A stretch of 14,376 nt of DNA from DAOTZU01 sp034433995 (GCA_034433995.1 DAOTZU010000240.1:1-14376); one strand, 5' to 3'. Shown: positions 6,117 to 14,242, counted from the first letter of the stretch. Notes: generated by a model not told the origin, from the letters alone. A program made the numbers and translations.

Positions 6117-7511
6117 TCACGCCGTGCGAAAACGGCTCAGCTCGGCATAGAAATCGGGAGCGAGACGTTTGATCACCCCTTCCAGCTCGTCATCGCCGAT
6201 GCCCGACACGCGCCCCTCGTCGTACTCGTTCTTGATCCAATCCAAGATCGGGGCCAAGCGCGGATCCCGCTTGTCCAAAGGATAATCGGGCGGCAATTCG
6301 AACTGGCTGCGCAACCAGTAGACCAGGCCGGCCGCGCCAGAGCTCTGGTTGATGCCCACCCGCGGCGGCCGCCCCAGGATCTCCATGGTATCAAAGATGT
6401 TATAGATCTCTTCGTCCTTTAATAAGCCATCGGCATGGATGCCGGCCCGGGTGACGTTGAAATCGCGTCCCACCAAGGGCATCATGGGCGGGATGTCGTA
6501 ATGCAGCTCCTTGCGATAATAATCGGCGATCTCGGTGATTACCCGCAGGTTCATCCCGTCGGTGGTGCCCCGCAGCGCGGCATACTCAAAGGCCATGGCC
6601 TCCAAGGGCGTGTTGCCGGCCCGCTCGCCGATGCCCAGCAACGTGCAATTGACGGCCGAGATCCCATAAAGCCAGGCCGTGCCAGCGTTGACCACGGCGC
6701 GATAAAAATCGTTGTGGCCGTGCCATTCCAGCATCTCGCTGGGGAACCCGCCATAGTGCCACAGGCCGTAGGCGATGCCCGGCACGCTCCGGGGCAGGGC
6801 CACGCCAGGATAGCTGATGCCATAGCCCAACGTATCGCAGGCGCGGATTTTGATCGGGATCCCGCTTTCCTCCACCAGTTTACACAGTTCTGTGGCGAAA
6901 GGCAAGACAAAGCCGTAAAAATCGGCCCGGGTGATGTCCTCCAGATGCACTCTGGGCTTCACCCCCAGGCTCAGCGCATCTTTCACCACACCGAGGAACT
7001 GGTCCATGGCCTGCCGACGGGTCATGTGGAGCTTTTTAAAGATGTGGTAATCTGAGCAACTGGCCAGGATCCCCGTCTCCTCGATGCCCATCTCTTTTAC
7101 CAAGAGGAAATCTTCATGGCGGGCGCGGATCCAGCCGGTGATCTCGGGGTAACGGTAGCCCAAGGCGCGGCAGGCCTCCACCGCTTGGCGGTCTCTCTTG
7201 GTATAGAGAAAGAACTCGCACTGGCGCACCAAACCCTTGGGGCCGCCCAGCTCGTGCATGAACTTGTACAGCTGGACGATCTGTTCCACGGTGTAAGGCT
7301 CGCGGGCCTGCTGCCCATCGCGGAAGGTGGTATCGGTGATCCAGATCTCGTCGGGCGGCCGCATGGGCACATGCCGGTGGTTAAAGGGAATCTTGGGCAC
7401 CTCTTTATAGTTATAAAGCAGTCGGTAAAGGTGCGGCTCATCTACGTCTTGCAGGCTATACTTGTATTCGGTTTGTTCCAAGGTGTTGCTTCTGCGGTTA
7501 AACTCGAGCAT
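6117..7511 (-). CDS. DRE-TIM metallolyase, probable Re-citrate synthase (2-isopropylmalate/homocitrate synthase-like)
   Basis: The 464-residue protein has the signatures of the HMG-CoA-lyase-like DRE-TIM superfamily: TDTTFRDGQQ at 59-68 (R64, D65), the metal-binding HGHND at 264-268, GERAGN at 296-301 and RAGIHADG at 355-362. These enzymes condense acetyl-CoA with a 2-oxo acid using a divalent metal. The long N-terminal lead-in, with VPKIPFNHRHVPM at 38-50 and the ELGGPKGLVRQCEFFLY block, resembles from memory the anaerobe group that includes Re-citrate synthase of Clostridium kluyveri, more than ordinary LeuA. It also lacks an evident C-terminal leucine-binding regulatory domain. On that basis it would make citrate from acetyl-CoA and oxaloacetate; homocitrate, citramalate or 2-isopropylmalate remain possible. 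The ATG at 7509-7511 has AAAGGGAGGGG upstream. It is preceded by a leader of about 260 nt with an attenuator. Confidence 0.75.
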   Translation of the reverse strand: MLEFNRRSNTLEQTEYKYSLQDVDEPHLYRLLYNYKEVPKIPFNHRHVPMRPPDEIWITDTTFRDGQQAREPYTVEQIVQLYKFMHELGGPKGLVRQCEFFLYTKRDRQAVEACRALGYRYPEITGWIRARHEDFLLVKEMGIEETGILASCSDYHIFKKLHMTRRQAMDQFLGVVKDALSLGVKPRVHLEDITRADFYGFVLPFATELCKLVEESGIPIKIRACDTLGYGISYPGVALPRSVPGIAYGLWHYGGFPSEMLEWHGHNDFYRAVVNAGTAWLYGISAVNCTLLGIGERAGNTPLEAMAFEYAALRGTTDGMNLRVITEIADYYRKELHYDIPPMMPLVGRDFNVTRAGIHADGLLKDEEIYNIFDTMEILGRPPRVGINQSSGAAGLVYWLRSQFELPPDYPLDKRDPRLAPILDWIKNEYDEGRVSGIGDDELEGVIKRLAPDFYAELSRFRTA

Positions 7512-7551
7512 GGCTACCCCCTCCCTTTAACAATCTCTAACTATAACGCCC

Positions 7552-7592
7552 AAATAACAGAAAAGCCAGCCTTCCTGGATAGAGAGGCTGGC
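7552..7592 (-). terminator. Strong intrinsic terminator (attenuator) upstream of the citrate-synthase-like gene
   Basis: Read on the minus strand, an 8-bp GCCAGCCT/AGGCTGGC stem (7592-7585 with 7572-7565) has a 12-nt loop and is followed directly by a T-rich tail, TTTTCTGTTATTT (7564-7552). It ends about 40 nt before the start codon of the gene at 7511 and lies downstream of a clear promoter. Transcripts would therefore stop before the gene unless the hairpin is prevented from forming. Confidence 0.8.
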
Positions 7593-7628
7593 CCTGTCCA
7601 CAACGACCCGGGGCAGACACAACTATCC
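7577..7628 (-). promoter_or_regulatory. Possible antiterminator structure competing with the attenuator
   Basis: On the minus strand GGATAG (7628-7623) can pair with CTATCC (7582-7577), which is in the terminator loop. Nested inside, CTGCCC (7616-7611) can pair with GGGC(C)AG (7594-7588), which takes most of the terminator's 5' arm. The two helices are compatible with each other and exclude the terminator. The outer left arm contains the TAG stop codon of the small upstream ORF. The pairings were found by eye, without energy calculation. Confidence 0.4.
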
Positions 7629-7770
7629 CGAAGGCGCCACCGCCGCCCTGGCGGGCTCCTTTCGCCTAGCAGGCTTCCCCGGCGTAGCTAGCGCTACAAG
7701 ATGTCCCATCATGCGTGGTACCTTCCCTCTAAAAGACAAGACGCCCTTTGCGGGCGTCTCTGCCTTTAGT
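7594..7770 (-). ncRNA. Structured 5' leader RNA upstream of the citrate-synthase-like gene, class not recognised
   Basis: From the predicted start near 7770 the leader opens with a long hairpin (about 7769 to 7728). Its core is an 8-bp AGACGCCC/GGGCGTCT stem around a GCAAA loop (7758-7738), extended by further pairs with one internal mismatch. Then come GATG/CATC (7710-7701), GTAGC/GCTAC (7697-7684), GCCT/AGGC and GCCC/GGGC small stems in close succession, and the attenuator region beyond. The first hairpin followed by TGTCTTTT could itself act as a terminator. The arrangement suggests a cis-regulatory RNA. I checked it by eye against T-box, TPP, FMN, cobalamin, glycine, SAM, SAH and ZTP hallmarks and found no convincing match. 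Confidence 0.5.
7623..7712 (-). CDS. Small upstream ORF (29 aa), candidate leader peptide
   Basis: A 29-codon ORF within the leader starts with two in-frame ATGs (7712 and 7709), reads MMGHLVALAT and continues as a Pro/Ala/Arg/Lys-rich peptide to a TAG at 7625-7623. AGAGGGAAGG (7730-7721) sits 8 nt before the first ATG, a credible ribosome-binding site. Codons 5, 6 and 8 are CTT, GTA and CTA, which look unusual next to the CTG/CTC/GTG-rich neighbouring genes. Its stop lies in the outer arm of the possible antiterminator, so ribosome position could decide between the structures. I recognise no protein family. The same DNA also forms several small hairpins, so the coding potential could be incidental to an RNA structure. 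Translation is unproven. Confidence 0.4.
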   Translation of the reverse strand: MMGHLVALATPGKPARRKEPARAAVAPSG

Positions 7771-7777
7771 GACTATG

Positions 7778-7806
7778 ATAATAGCAGATGGTGGGGGATT
7801 TGTCAA
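7778..7806 (-). promoter_or_regulatory. Near-consensus sigma-70 promoter for the structured leader and citrate-synthase-like gene
   Basis: On the minus strand a perfect TTGACA (7806-7801) is followed after 17 bp by TATTAT (7783-7778), with a TGC directly before it giving an extended -10. This is the best promoter match in the window. Transcription would start near 7770, about 260 nt before the coding start at 7511. So strong a promoter fits with control later in the leader, by attenuation. Confidence 0.8.
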
Positions 7807-7853
7807 GAACAATTTTGTGGGTTTTTGAAAAAAGGCATGTCAAGGCCTTGTCC

Positions 7854-7980
7854 GCCGTCGGATGGAATCCGACGGCTCTGCTTGCCAAGCCCGCGGCGCG
7901 GGCTTGCCATCCCCAGACGTCGGTTTCTAACCGACGGGGCATTTTCGCGACACCCTCCTCCGCCGGGAGCTTGTTTCCCG
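7854..7980. repeat. Cluster of four tandem intergenic hairpins
   Basis: Four inverted repeats follow one another: 7854-7863/7867-7876 (10 bp, 3-nt loop), 7886-7894/7898-7906 (9 bp, GGC loop), 7918-7925/7929-7936 (8 bp, TCT loop) and 7964-7968/7976-7980 (5 bp, 7-nt loop). The first and third share a CGTCGG...CCGACGG core. A partly decayed copy of the first (17 nt, 14 matching) is at 8025-8041. They lie between two divergent promoters, and none has a U-tract. This looks like a repetitive extragenic palindrome cluster. Apparent reading frames through it are by-products of the palindromes. Confidence 0.7.
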
Positions 7981-7999
7981 CTGGCCGAGCATGTATAAT
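7971..7999 (+). promoter_or_regulatory. Candidate sigma-70 promoter for the alpha-2-macroglobulin gene
   Basis: TTGTTT (7971-7976), a 17-bp spacer and a perfect TATAAT (7994-7999). Predicted start is near 8006, giving a leader of about 135 nt. The -35 hexamer lies in the loop and right arm of the fourth intergenic hairpin (7964-7980), so the repeat cluster supplies part of this promoter. Confidence 0.6.
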
Positions 8000-8040
8000 A
8001 TTTTTAGACGTCTCTCTCTTCTGCCGGATGGAACTTGACG

Positions 8041-8065
8041 GTGCATCTCCTCGTCTGAGATGCAC
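8041..8065 (+). promoter_or_regulatory. Hairpin in the leader of the alpha-2-macroglobulin gene
   Basis: A perfect 9-bp GTGCATCTC/GAGATGCAC stem (8041-8049 and 8057-8065) with a 7-nt loop lies in the predicted leader. A T-run (about 8082-8088) follows some 17 nt later, too far for a standard intrinsic terminator. It may stabilise the mRNA or be a regulatory structure; no function can be assigned. Confidence 0.4.
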
Positions 8066-8140
8066 GGTGAACAGTTTCTCTCATTTTTTGCCCGAGAGTT
8101 CTTTGCGCTGGCTTGGGTTTGCTCCAAGGAGAAGGATCCC

Positions 8141-11100
8141 ATGAACCGTTCTGGACGGGTTGGCCCTCTTTTTTCTTTGCCTCCTCATGTGCGGCGTTGC
8201 CCTGTAGCCTATTTGCTGCTCTTGCTCCTCATCGTCTCGTCCGGCTGTGGTTTGCTGCGCCCCAGGCCCACGCCCACCCCGGTGGCGCTGCGCCCCACGC
8301 CCACTCCATCCGCCCCGCGGCCGCTGGCCGTGGCGCGAACGTATAAGGAGGGAATGATGCCCGCCATGCGTGTGACCCTCAGCGAAGGCCAAGAGCGGCC
8401 CCCCGTGGGGGAGGCGTTGCCCATCGCCCAGGGAGAGGCCCTCTCTCCTGAGGAGGTGGAGCGCGTCCTCGCTCGCCTGCCGGCCCTCCCTGCCCAGGAG
8501 GAGGATACCCAGCTCTTTCGCCTGCCGGAAAAGAGCTTGCCGCCACCCCGGCCTGGGGTGACGGTGGTCCAGCCCTTCCCGCCGGAGGAGGCCGCGCCGG
8601 CGCCTGAACCGCCGGCCGCCGGCCCCCTCAAGGTGTTGCGCTACAGCCCCGAGGGCGCGGTGCCCTTGGCTCCTTATGTGAGCGTCACCTTCGACCAGCC
8701 CATGGTCCCCCTCACCGCCATCGGCGACCTCGCCGCCCAAGATGTGCCCGTCAGGCTTGTGCCCCAGCCCGCCGGCGCCTGGCGTTGGGTGGGCACCAAA
8801 ACCCTGCTCTTTGAACCGGCCGGCGAACGGTTACCCATGGCCACGGAGTACACCGTCGAGATCCCCGCCGGCACCCAATCCGTCACCGGCGGCACCTTGG
8901 CCGAGACGGTGCGCTGGACCTTCTCCACCCCGCCGCCCAAGATCGTCACCCATTATCCCTTTGGCGATCCTCAGGTGCGCAAGCCGTTGATCGTCATCGT
9001 CTTTGACCAGCGCATCGATCCCCATGCCGTGCTCAAGACCATCACCCTGAAGGTGGGCGATACATCGTATCCGCTGGAACTGGCCGGCCAGGAGGATCTC
9101 CAGGCCGACGAGGAACTCCGCCGGCTCCTCGCCTCCGCGGGCGAGGGGCGCTGGCTGGCCTTTTATCCCACCCAGCTTCTGCCCTACGATAGCCTGGTGG
9201 AGGTGATCGTAGGCCCCGGCACCCCTTCCGCCGAGGGGCCGCGCACCACCGCAGCGGCCCAGGGCTTTTCCTTCATCACCTACGGCCCCCTGCGCGTCGT
9301 GGAGGCGCGCTGTGGCTGGGGAGAGGATTGCCGGCCTACGGCTCCGTGGTGGGTGCGCTTCAGCAACCCCTTGGACGAGGAGGCATTTGATCCGTCTCAG
9401 GTGCGCATCAGCCCGGAGGTGCCCGGCGCCGAGATCTGGGCCTCGGGCAACACCATCGGCATTCGCGGGCGCACCCAGGGGCGCACCACCTATCAGGTCA
9501 CCCTCTCCGCCCAGATCAAGGATCGCTTCGGCCAGACCTTGACCAAGGACGAGGTGGTCACCATCAAGGTGGGCGCTGCCGAGCCGGCGCTTCTGGTGCC
9601 CGGCGATCACTTGATCGTCTTGGATCCCTATGCCCCGCCCACCTATAGCGTCTATTCCCGCAACTATGCCAGCTTGCAAGTGCGGGCCTATGCCGTCACG
9701 CCGGAGGATTGGCCGGCCTATCTCACGTATCTGCGCAACGCGTGGGAGAAGGAGCCGCCCAACCCTCCCGGCCGCCAGGTGATGAACCGGCGCATCTCGG
9801 TGGAGGCCAAGCCGGACCAATTGGCCGAGACGGTGATCGATCTCAAGGGGCTCCTCACCAACGGGCGTGGCCACCTGGTGTTGGTCGTGGAACCGGGTGA
9901 GAGCCTCGTCGCCTCCCTCCTGCGGGACGAACGCAAACCCACCATTCGGGTCTGGATCGCGGTCACCCAGCTCGCCGTGGATGTGCTGCAGGATGATCAG
10001 GAACTCATCGCCTGGGTCAACGCTTTGAAGGATGGCGCGCCCCTGGCCGATGTGGCGTTGACCCTCTTCCCCGGCGGGGTCAAGGCCACCACCGGCGCCG
10101 ATGGCACCGCCCGCCTGCCGCTTCCGGAGACAGAGGACGAGGATACGGAGGCCTACCTCATCGCCCGGAAGGGTGATGATGCGGCTCTCTTGCCCCAGGC
10201 GACGTACGTGGTGTACGGCGGGTGGCGCCGGCCCACCACCCCTTATGAGCTGCGTTGGTACGTCTGGGACGATCGCCAGATGTATCGCCCCGGCGAGGAG
10301 GTGCACGTTAAAGGGTGGCTGCGCCAGGCCCGGATCGAGCGTGGCCGCGATACGTTGCTCTTGCCCGCGCAGGGTGAAACTGTCTTCTATGAACTTTACG
10401 ATGCCCAGGGCAACCGTCTGGCCAACGGCGGGGCCGCCCTCAATGCCTTGGGCGGGTTCGATTTGGTGCTATCCCTCCCCAAGACGATGAACCTGGGCTA
10501 TGCCCGTCTCCGCTTGACCTATCGGGGCCAGGAATATACCCACAGTTTCCAGGTGCAAGAGTTCCGCCGGCCCGAGTTCGAGGTTTCCACCTCGGCCGAT
10601 CCCGGCCCCTATTTTGTGGGCGATAAGGCCACCGTGCACGTCGCGGCCAACTATTACGCCGGCGGCCCCCTGCCCGATGCCGAAGTGACCTGGCGGGTGA
10701 CGACGACACCCGGCACCTTTACCCCGCCCAATTGGGACGATTTCGTCTTTGGCATCTGGCTGCCCTGGTGGTGGGGCGATGCCCGCCGCTCCTCGGAGCA
10801 AGAGACCCAGGTGAGCACCTTCCAGGGGCGCACCGACGCCTCCGGCGCCCATCACTTGCGCATCGCCCTGGAGGGCCTGGATCCGCCCCAAGCGGCCAAC
10901 CTCATCGCCGAGGCCACGGTGATGGATGTGAACCGCCAGGCGTGGGCCGCCGCCACCCGGCTCTTGGTCCATCCGGCAGAGCTGTATGTGGGCCTACGCA
11001 GCGGACGCACCTTTGTCCAGCGCGGCCAGCCCCTGGTCATTGAGGCCATCGTCACCGATCTGGATGGCAACGCTGTGCCCGGGCGGACCATCGAGATGCG

Positions 11101-14100
11101 CGCTGTCCGTCTCAGGTGGGCCCCGGTCAAGGGCCGTTGGCAGCAGGTGGAGGCCGACGAGCAGACCTGCACCGTGGTCTCGGCCAAGGAGCCGGTCCGC
11201 TGCACCTTCAACACCCCCGAAGGCGGCACCTACCGCATCGTGGCCACCATCCAGGATGACCGTGGCCGCCGCAACCTGACCCAGATCACCTGTTGGGTCA
11301 GCGGCGAGGAGCGCCCGGCCATCCAGCGGGTGGAGCAGGAGGAGGCGGAGCTGATCCCGGATAAGCGCATCTACCAGCCGGGCGATGTGGCCGAGATCTT
11401 GGTGCAATCGCCCTTCAGCCCCGCCGAGGGTCTGCTGACGGTGCAGCGCGATGGCCTCGTCTCTAGCCAGCGCTTCCGCCTGGAGGAGGGGAGTTCTATC
11501 CTGCGCGTGCCCATCGTGGCCGACTATATACCCAATGTCCATGTGCAGGTGGACCTGGTGGGCGCGGCCCAGCGGCTCAATAGCCAGGGCGAGCCCGATG
11601 CCAGGTTGCCCCAGCGCCCCGCCTATGCCACCGGCCGGCTCAACCTTCAAGTCTCTACCTACAGCCGCACCCTCCAGGTGGTGGCCACGCCCCGCGATAA
11701 GGAATTGGAGCCGGGCGGCGAGACGGTGGTGAATGTGCAGGTGAAGGAGGCCGCCGGCGCGCCCGTGGCAGGGGCCGAGCTGGCCGTGGTGGTGGTGGAT
11801 GAGGCCATCTTGGCGCTGACGGGCTATCAGCTCGCCGATCCCATCGCCGCCTTTTACCCCCAGCGCCCCGAGGGTGTGGGGGAGTATCATCTGCGGGGCT
11901 ATGTGCGCCTCACCGATCCCACCAAGCTCCTGGAACAGGCCATCCCAGAGGCCGGCGGCGTGGAAAGGATGGCCTTGCCCGCTGCCGTCCCTACGATGAT
12001 AGCCGAGAAGGCCTTGGAGGCGGATAGGATGCGGGCCGCGGAGGGCCCCCAGGGCCAAGCCATCCGCGTGCGCACCGATTTCAACCCCCTGGCCGTCTTT
12101 GCGCCGGCCGTGCCCACCGATGCCGACGGCACGGCCTCGGTGCGGGTGAAGGTGCCCGATAACCTCACCCGTTACCGCATCATGGTGGTGGCCGTAGCGG
12201 GCACGGAGCGCTATGGCAAGGGCGAATCCGCCCTCACCGCCCGTTTACCGCTGATGGTGCGCCCCTCGCCGCCGCGCTTTCTCAACTTTGGCGACCAATG
12301 CGAGCTGCCCGTCGTGCTGCAGAACCAGACCGATGCGGATCTGACGGTTGAGGTGGTGATGCGGGGCAGCAATATCGTCCTGACGGCGGGCGCGGGCCGT
12401 CGCGTGACAGTGCCGGCGCGCAACCGCGTGGAGGTGCGCTTCCCTGTGCGCACCCTCAGCGCGGGCACGGCGCGTTTCCAGGTGGGCGCGGTATTCGGCG
12501 TGTGGGCCGATGCGGCCCAATTCGAGCTGCCCGTCTATACCCCCGCCACCACCGAGGCCTTTGCCGTGTATGGCACGGTGGACGAGGGCGTGTTGGCCCA
12601 GCCCGTCATCGCCCCCACCAATGTCTATACCCAATTCGGCGGGTTGGAGATCAGCACCTCCTCCACGGCGTTGCAGGCCCTTACGGATGCCGTGCTCTAC
12701 CTCACCGCCTACAAATTCGAGTGCTCGGAGCAACTGGCCTCGCGCATCTTGGCCATCGCCGCCCTGCATGATGTCCTCAGCGCCTTTAACGCGCCCGGCC
12801 TGCCCCCGGAGAAGGATTTGGTGGCCGCGGTGGAGCGCGATATCGCCAAGCTCCAGGGGATGCAAAACGGCGATGGCGGCTTTCCCATCTGGCAAAAGGG
12901 CCGGGAATCGTGGCCCTTCCACACCATCCACGTGGCCCACGCCTTGGCCCGCGCCCGGCAAAAGGGTTTCGCCGTCCCCGATGAGATGCTCACTGCCGCG
13001 CTGAACTATTTGCGCCGCATCGAGTCCCATTATCCCCAAAGCTATGGGCCCGACGTGCGCAACACCCTCACGGCTTATTCTCTCTATGTCCGCTCCCTCT
13101 TGGACGATGGCGATCTGGACCGGGCGCGTCGCCTGGTGCGCGAGGTGGGGGTGGAGAACCTCCACATGGACGCGCTGGGTTGGCTCCTTGCCGTGTTGGC
13201 CCCTTCCTCCACGCCCGAGGGGCCGCGGATTCAACGTTTCTTGGCCAACCGCGTGGTGGAGACGGCCGGCATGGCCAATTTCACCACCGGCTACCGCGAG
13301 GAGGATGGCTACCTACTGCTGGCCTCCAACCGGCGCACCGACGGCATCATTTTGGATGCCCTCATGGCGGTGGATCCCCAGAGCGACCTGATCCCCAAGC
13401 TCGTCCGCGGCCTCTTGGCCCACCGCACGGCGGGCCGCTGGGGCAACACCCAGGAGAACGTGTTCATCCTTTTGGCCCTGGATCGCTATTTCAATACCTA
13501 CGAGGCCCAGACGCCTGAATTTGTGGCCCGTGTCTGGCTGGGCGAGCAGTACGTGGCCGAGTACCAATTCGTGGGCCGCACCACCGAGTACCGGACGACC
13601 GTTATCCCCATGCACTACTTGGCCCAAAAGGCCGGCGCGCAGAGCCTGATCCTGGCCAAGGAGGGCCCCGGCCGCCTGTATTACCGTTTGGGCTTGAGCT
13701 ATGCTCCCACCAGTTTGCAGCTCGACCCCATGGACCAGGGCTTTGTGGTCACCCGCAGCTACGAGGCGGTGGATAGGCCGGAGGATGTGCGCCGCGATGC
13801 CGAGGGCGTCTGGCACATCGCGGCCGGGGCCCGGGTGCGGGTGCGGCTGACCATGGTGGTGCCCACGCGGCGCTACCATGTGGCCCTGGTGGATCCGCTG
13901 CCCGCCGGGCTGGAGGCCTTGAACCCGGCCCTGGCCGTCACCGGCAGCGTCCCAGAGGACCCCAACGCCCCGGACGTTGCGCCCTACTGGTGGTGGCGCT
14001 GGACCTGGTACCAGCACCAGAACCTGCGCGACGAGCGGGCCGAAGCCTTTGCCTCCCTGGTCTGGGAGGGCGTGCACACCTACACCTACGTGGCCCGCGC

Positions 14101-14203
14101 CACCACCCCTGGCCGCTTTGTCGCCCCCCCGGTCCGTGCCGAGGAGATGTACGCCCCCGAGACCTTTGGGCGCAGCGGCACGGACGTGGTGGTGGTGGAA
14201 TAG
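8141..14203 (+). CDS. Alpha-2-macroglobulin family lipoprotein with intact thioester (bacterial A2M)
   Basis: The 2020-residue protein opens with a basic stretch, a leucine-rich membrane segment (about 24-32) and IVSSGC with candidate lipidated Cys36, then a Pro/Thr linker (40-60). Domains follow in order: bacterial Ig-like repeats (about 162-400), MG domains with MYRPGEEVHVKGWLR near 715, a bait-region domain from about 1075 (DKRIYQPGDVAEIL), the VVVVDEAILALTGY block near 1220, the A2M core near 1310 (DFNPLAVFAP), and a thioester domain with C1528-S-E-Q1531. The end, with AEEMYAPETFGRSG, is typical of the family. Such proteins trap proteases: cleavage of the bait exposes a Cys-Gln thioester that couples to the attacker. 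I start at 8141 because AAGGAG is 9 nt upstream and the signal peptide then lies at the N-terminus. It is longer than E. coli YfhM (about 1650 aa). A membrane-protein gene follows 39 bp later, with no pbpC visible in the window. Confidence 0.93.
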   Translation: MNRSGRVGPLFSLPPHVRRCPVAYLLLLLLIVSSGCGLLRPRPTPTPVALRPTPTPSAPRPLAVARTYKEGMMPAMRVTLSEGQERPPVGEALPIAQGEALSPEEVERVLARLPALPAQEEDTQLFRLPEKSLPPPRPGVTVVQPFPPEEAAPAPEPPAAGPLKVLRYSPEGAVPLAPYVSVTFDQPMVPLTAIGDLAAQDVPVRLVPQPAGAWRWVGTKTLLFEPAGERLPMATEYTVEIPAGTQSVTGGTLAETVRWTFSTPPPKIVTHYPFGDPQVRKPLIVIVFDQRIDPHAVLKTITLKVGDTSYPLELAGQEDLQADEELRRLLASAGEGRWLAFYPTQLLPYDSLVEVIVGPGTPSAEGPRTTAAAQGFSFITYGPLRVVEARCGWGEDCRPTAPWWVRFSNPLDEEAFDPSQVRISPEVPGAEIWASGNTIGIRGRTQGRTTYQVTLSAQIKDRFGQTLTKDEVVTIKVGAAEPALLVPGDHLIVLDPYAPPTYSVYSRNYASLQVRAYAVTPEDWPAYLTYLRNAWEKEPPNPPGRQVMNRRISVEAKPDQLAETVIDLKGLLTNGRGHLVLVVEPGESLVASLLRDERKPTIRVWIAVTQLAVDVLQDDQELIAWVNALKDGAPLADVALTLFPGGVKATTGADGTARLPLPETEDEDTEAYLIARKGDDAALLPQATYVVYGGWRRPTTPYELRWYVWDDRQMYRPGEEVHVKGWLRQARIERGRDTLLLPAQGETVFYELYDAQGNRLANGGAALNALGGFDLVLSLPKTMNLGYARLRLTYRGQEYTHSFQVQEFRRPEFEVSTSADPGPYFVGDKATVHVAANYYAGGPLPDAEVTWRVTTTPGTFTPPNWDDFVFGIWLPWWWGDARRSSEQETQVSTFQGRTDASGAHHLRIALEGLDPPQAANLIAEATVMDVNRQAWAAATRLLVHPAELYVGLRSGRTFVQRGQPLVIEAIVTDLDGNAVPGRTIEMRAVRLRWAPVKGRWQQVEADEQTCTVVSAKEPVRCTFNTPEGGTYRIVATIQDDRGRRNLTQITCWVSGEERPAIQRVEQEEAELIPDKRIYQPGDVAEILVQSPFSPAEGLLTVQRDGLVSSQRFRLEEGSSILRVPIVADYIPNVHVQVDLVGAAQRLNSQGEPDARLPQRPAYATGRLNLQVSTYSRTLQVVATPRDKELEPGGETVVNVQVKEAAGAPVAGAELAVVVVDEAILALTGYQLADPIAAFYPQRPEGVGEYHLRGYVRLTDPTKLLEQAIPEAGGVERMALPAAVPTMIAEKALEADRMRAAEGPQGQAIRVRTDFNPLAVFAPAVPTDADGTASVRVKVPDNLTRYRIMVVAVAGTERYGKGESALTARLPLMVRPSPPRFLNFGDQCELPVVLQNQTDADLTVEVVMRGSNIVLTAGAGRRVTVPARNRVEVRFPVRTLSAGTARFQVGAVFGVWADAAQFELPVYTPATTEAFAVYGTVDEGVLAQPVIAPTNVYTQFGGLEISTSSTALQALTDAVLYLTAYKFECSEQLASRILAIAALHDVLSAFNAPGLPPEKDLVAAVERDIAKLQGMQNGDGGFPIWQKGRESWPFHTIHVAHALARARQKGFAVPDEMLTAALNYLRRIESHYPQSYGPDVRNTLTAYSLYVRSLLDDGDLDRARRLVREVGVENLHMDALGWLLAVLAPSSTPEGPRIQRFLANRVVETAGMANFTTGYREEDGYLLLASNRRTDGIILDALMAVDPQSDLIPKLVRGLLAHRTAGRWGNTQENVFILLALDRYFNTYEAQTPEFVARVWLGEQYVAEYQFVGRTTEYRTTVIPMHYLAQKAGAQSLILAKEGPGRLYYRLGLSYAPTSLQLDPMDQGFVVTRSYEAVDRPEDVRRDAEGVWHIAAGARVRVRLTMVVPTRRYHVALVDPLPAGLEALNPALAVTGSVPEDPNAPDVAPYWWWRWTWYQHQNLRDERAEAFASLVWEGVHTYTYVARATTPGRFVAPPVRAEEMYAPETFGRSGTDVVVVE

Positions 14204-14242
14204 CTTTTGTGTGTGCCTGGATAGCTCCTGGAGGCAACGATC

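Noticed and set aside
7711..7731. Sequence resembling a T-box motif: GGTACCACG on the minus strand after AGGG, and TGGTACC on the plus strand.
   Set aside because: On the minus strand the tRNA-pairing TGGN is replaced by AAGG and the motif is far from the terminator. On the plus strand a hairpin follows, but no gene lies downstream until 8141 and no stem I is evident. GGTACC is a palindrome, so resemblance on both strands is expected.
7711..7998. A 95-codon plus-strand frame through the intergenic hairpins.
   Set aside because: It runs through inverted repeats and the reverse strand of a promoter and leader, with Arg/Pro-rich low-complexity translation.
8060..8140. An upstream ATG extending the alpha-2-macroglobulin protein by 27 residues.
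   Set aside because: It would bury the signal peptide and lies in a leader hairpin. The ATG at 8141 has a good ribosome-binding site.
8831..10306. A 491-codon minus-strand open frame inside the alpha-2-macroglobulin gene (with similar ones at 10994-12058 and 12245-13234).
   Set aside because: They are shadows of a continuous, motif-supported gene in GC-rich DNA, with no plausible protein family.
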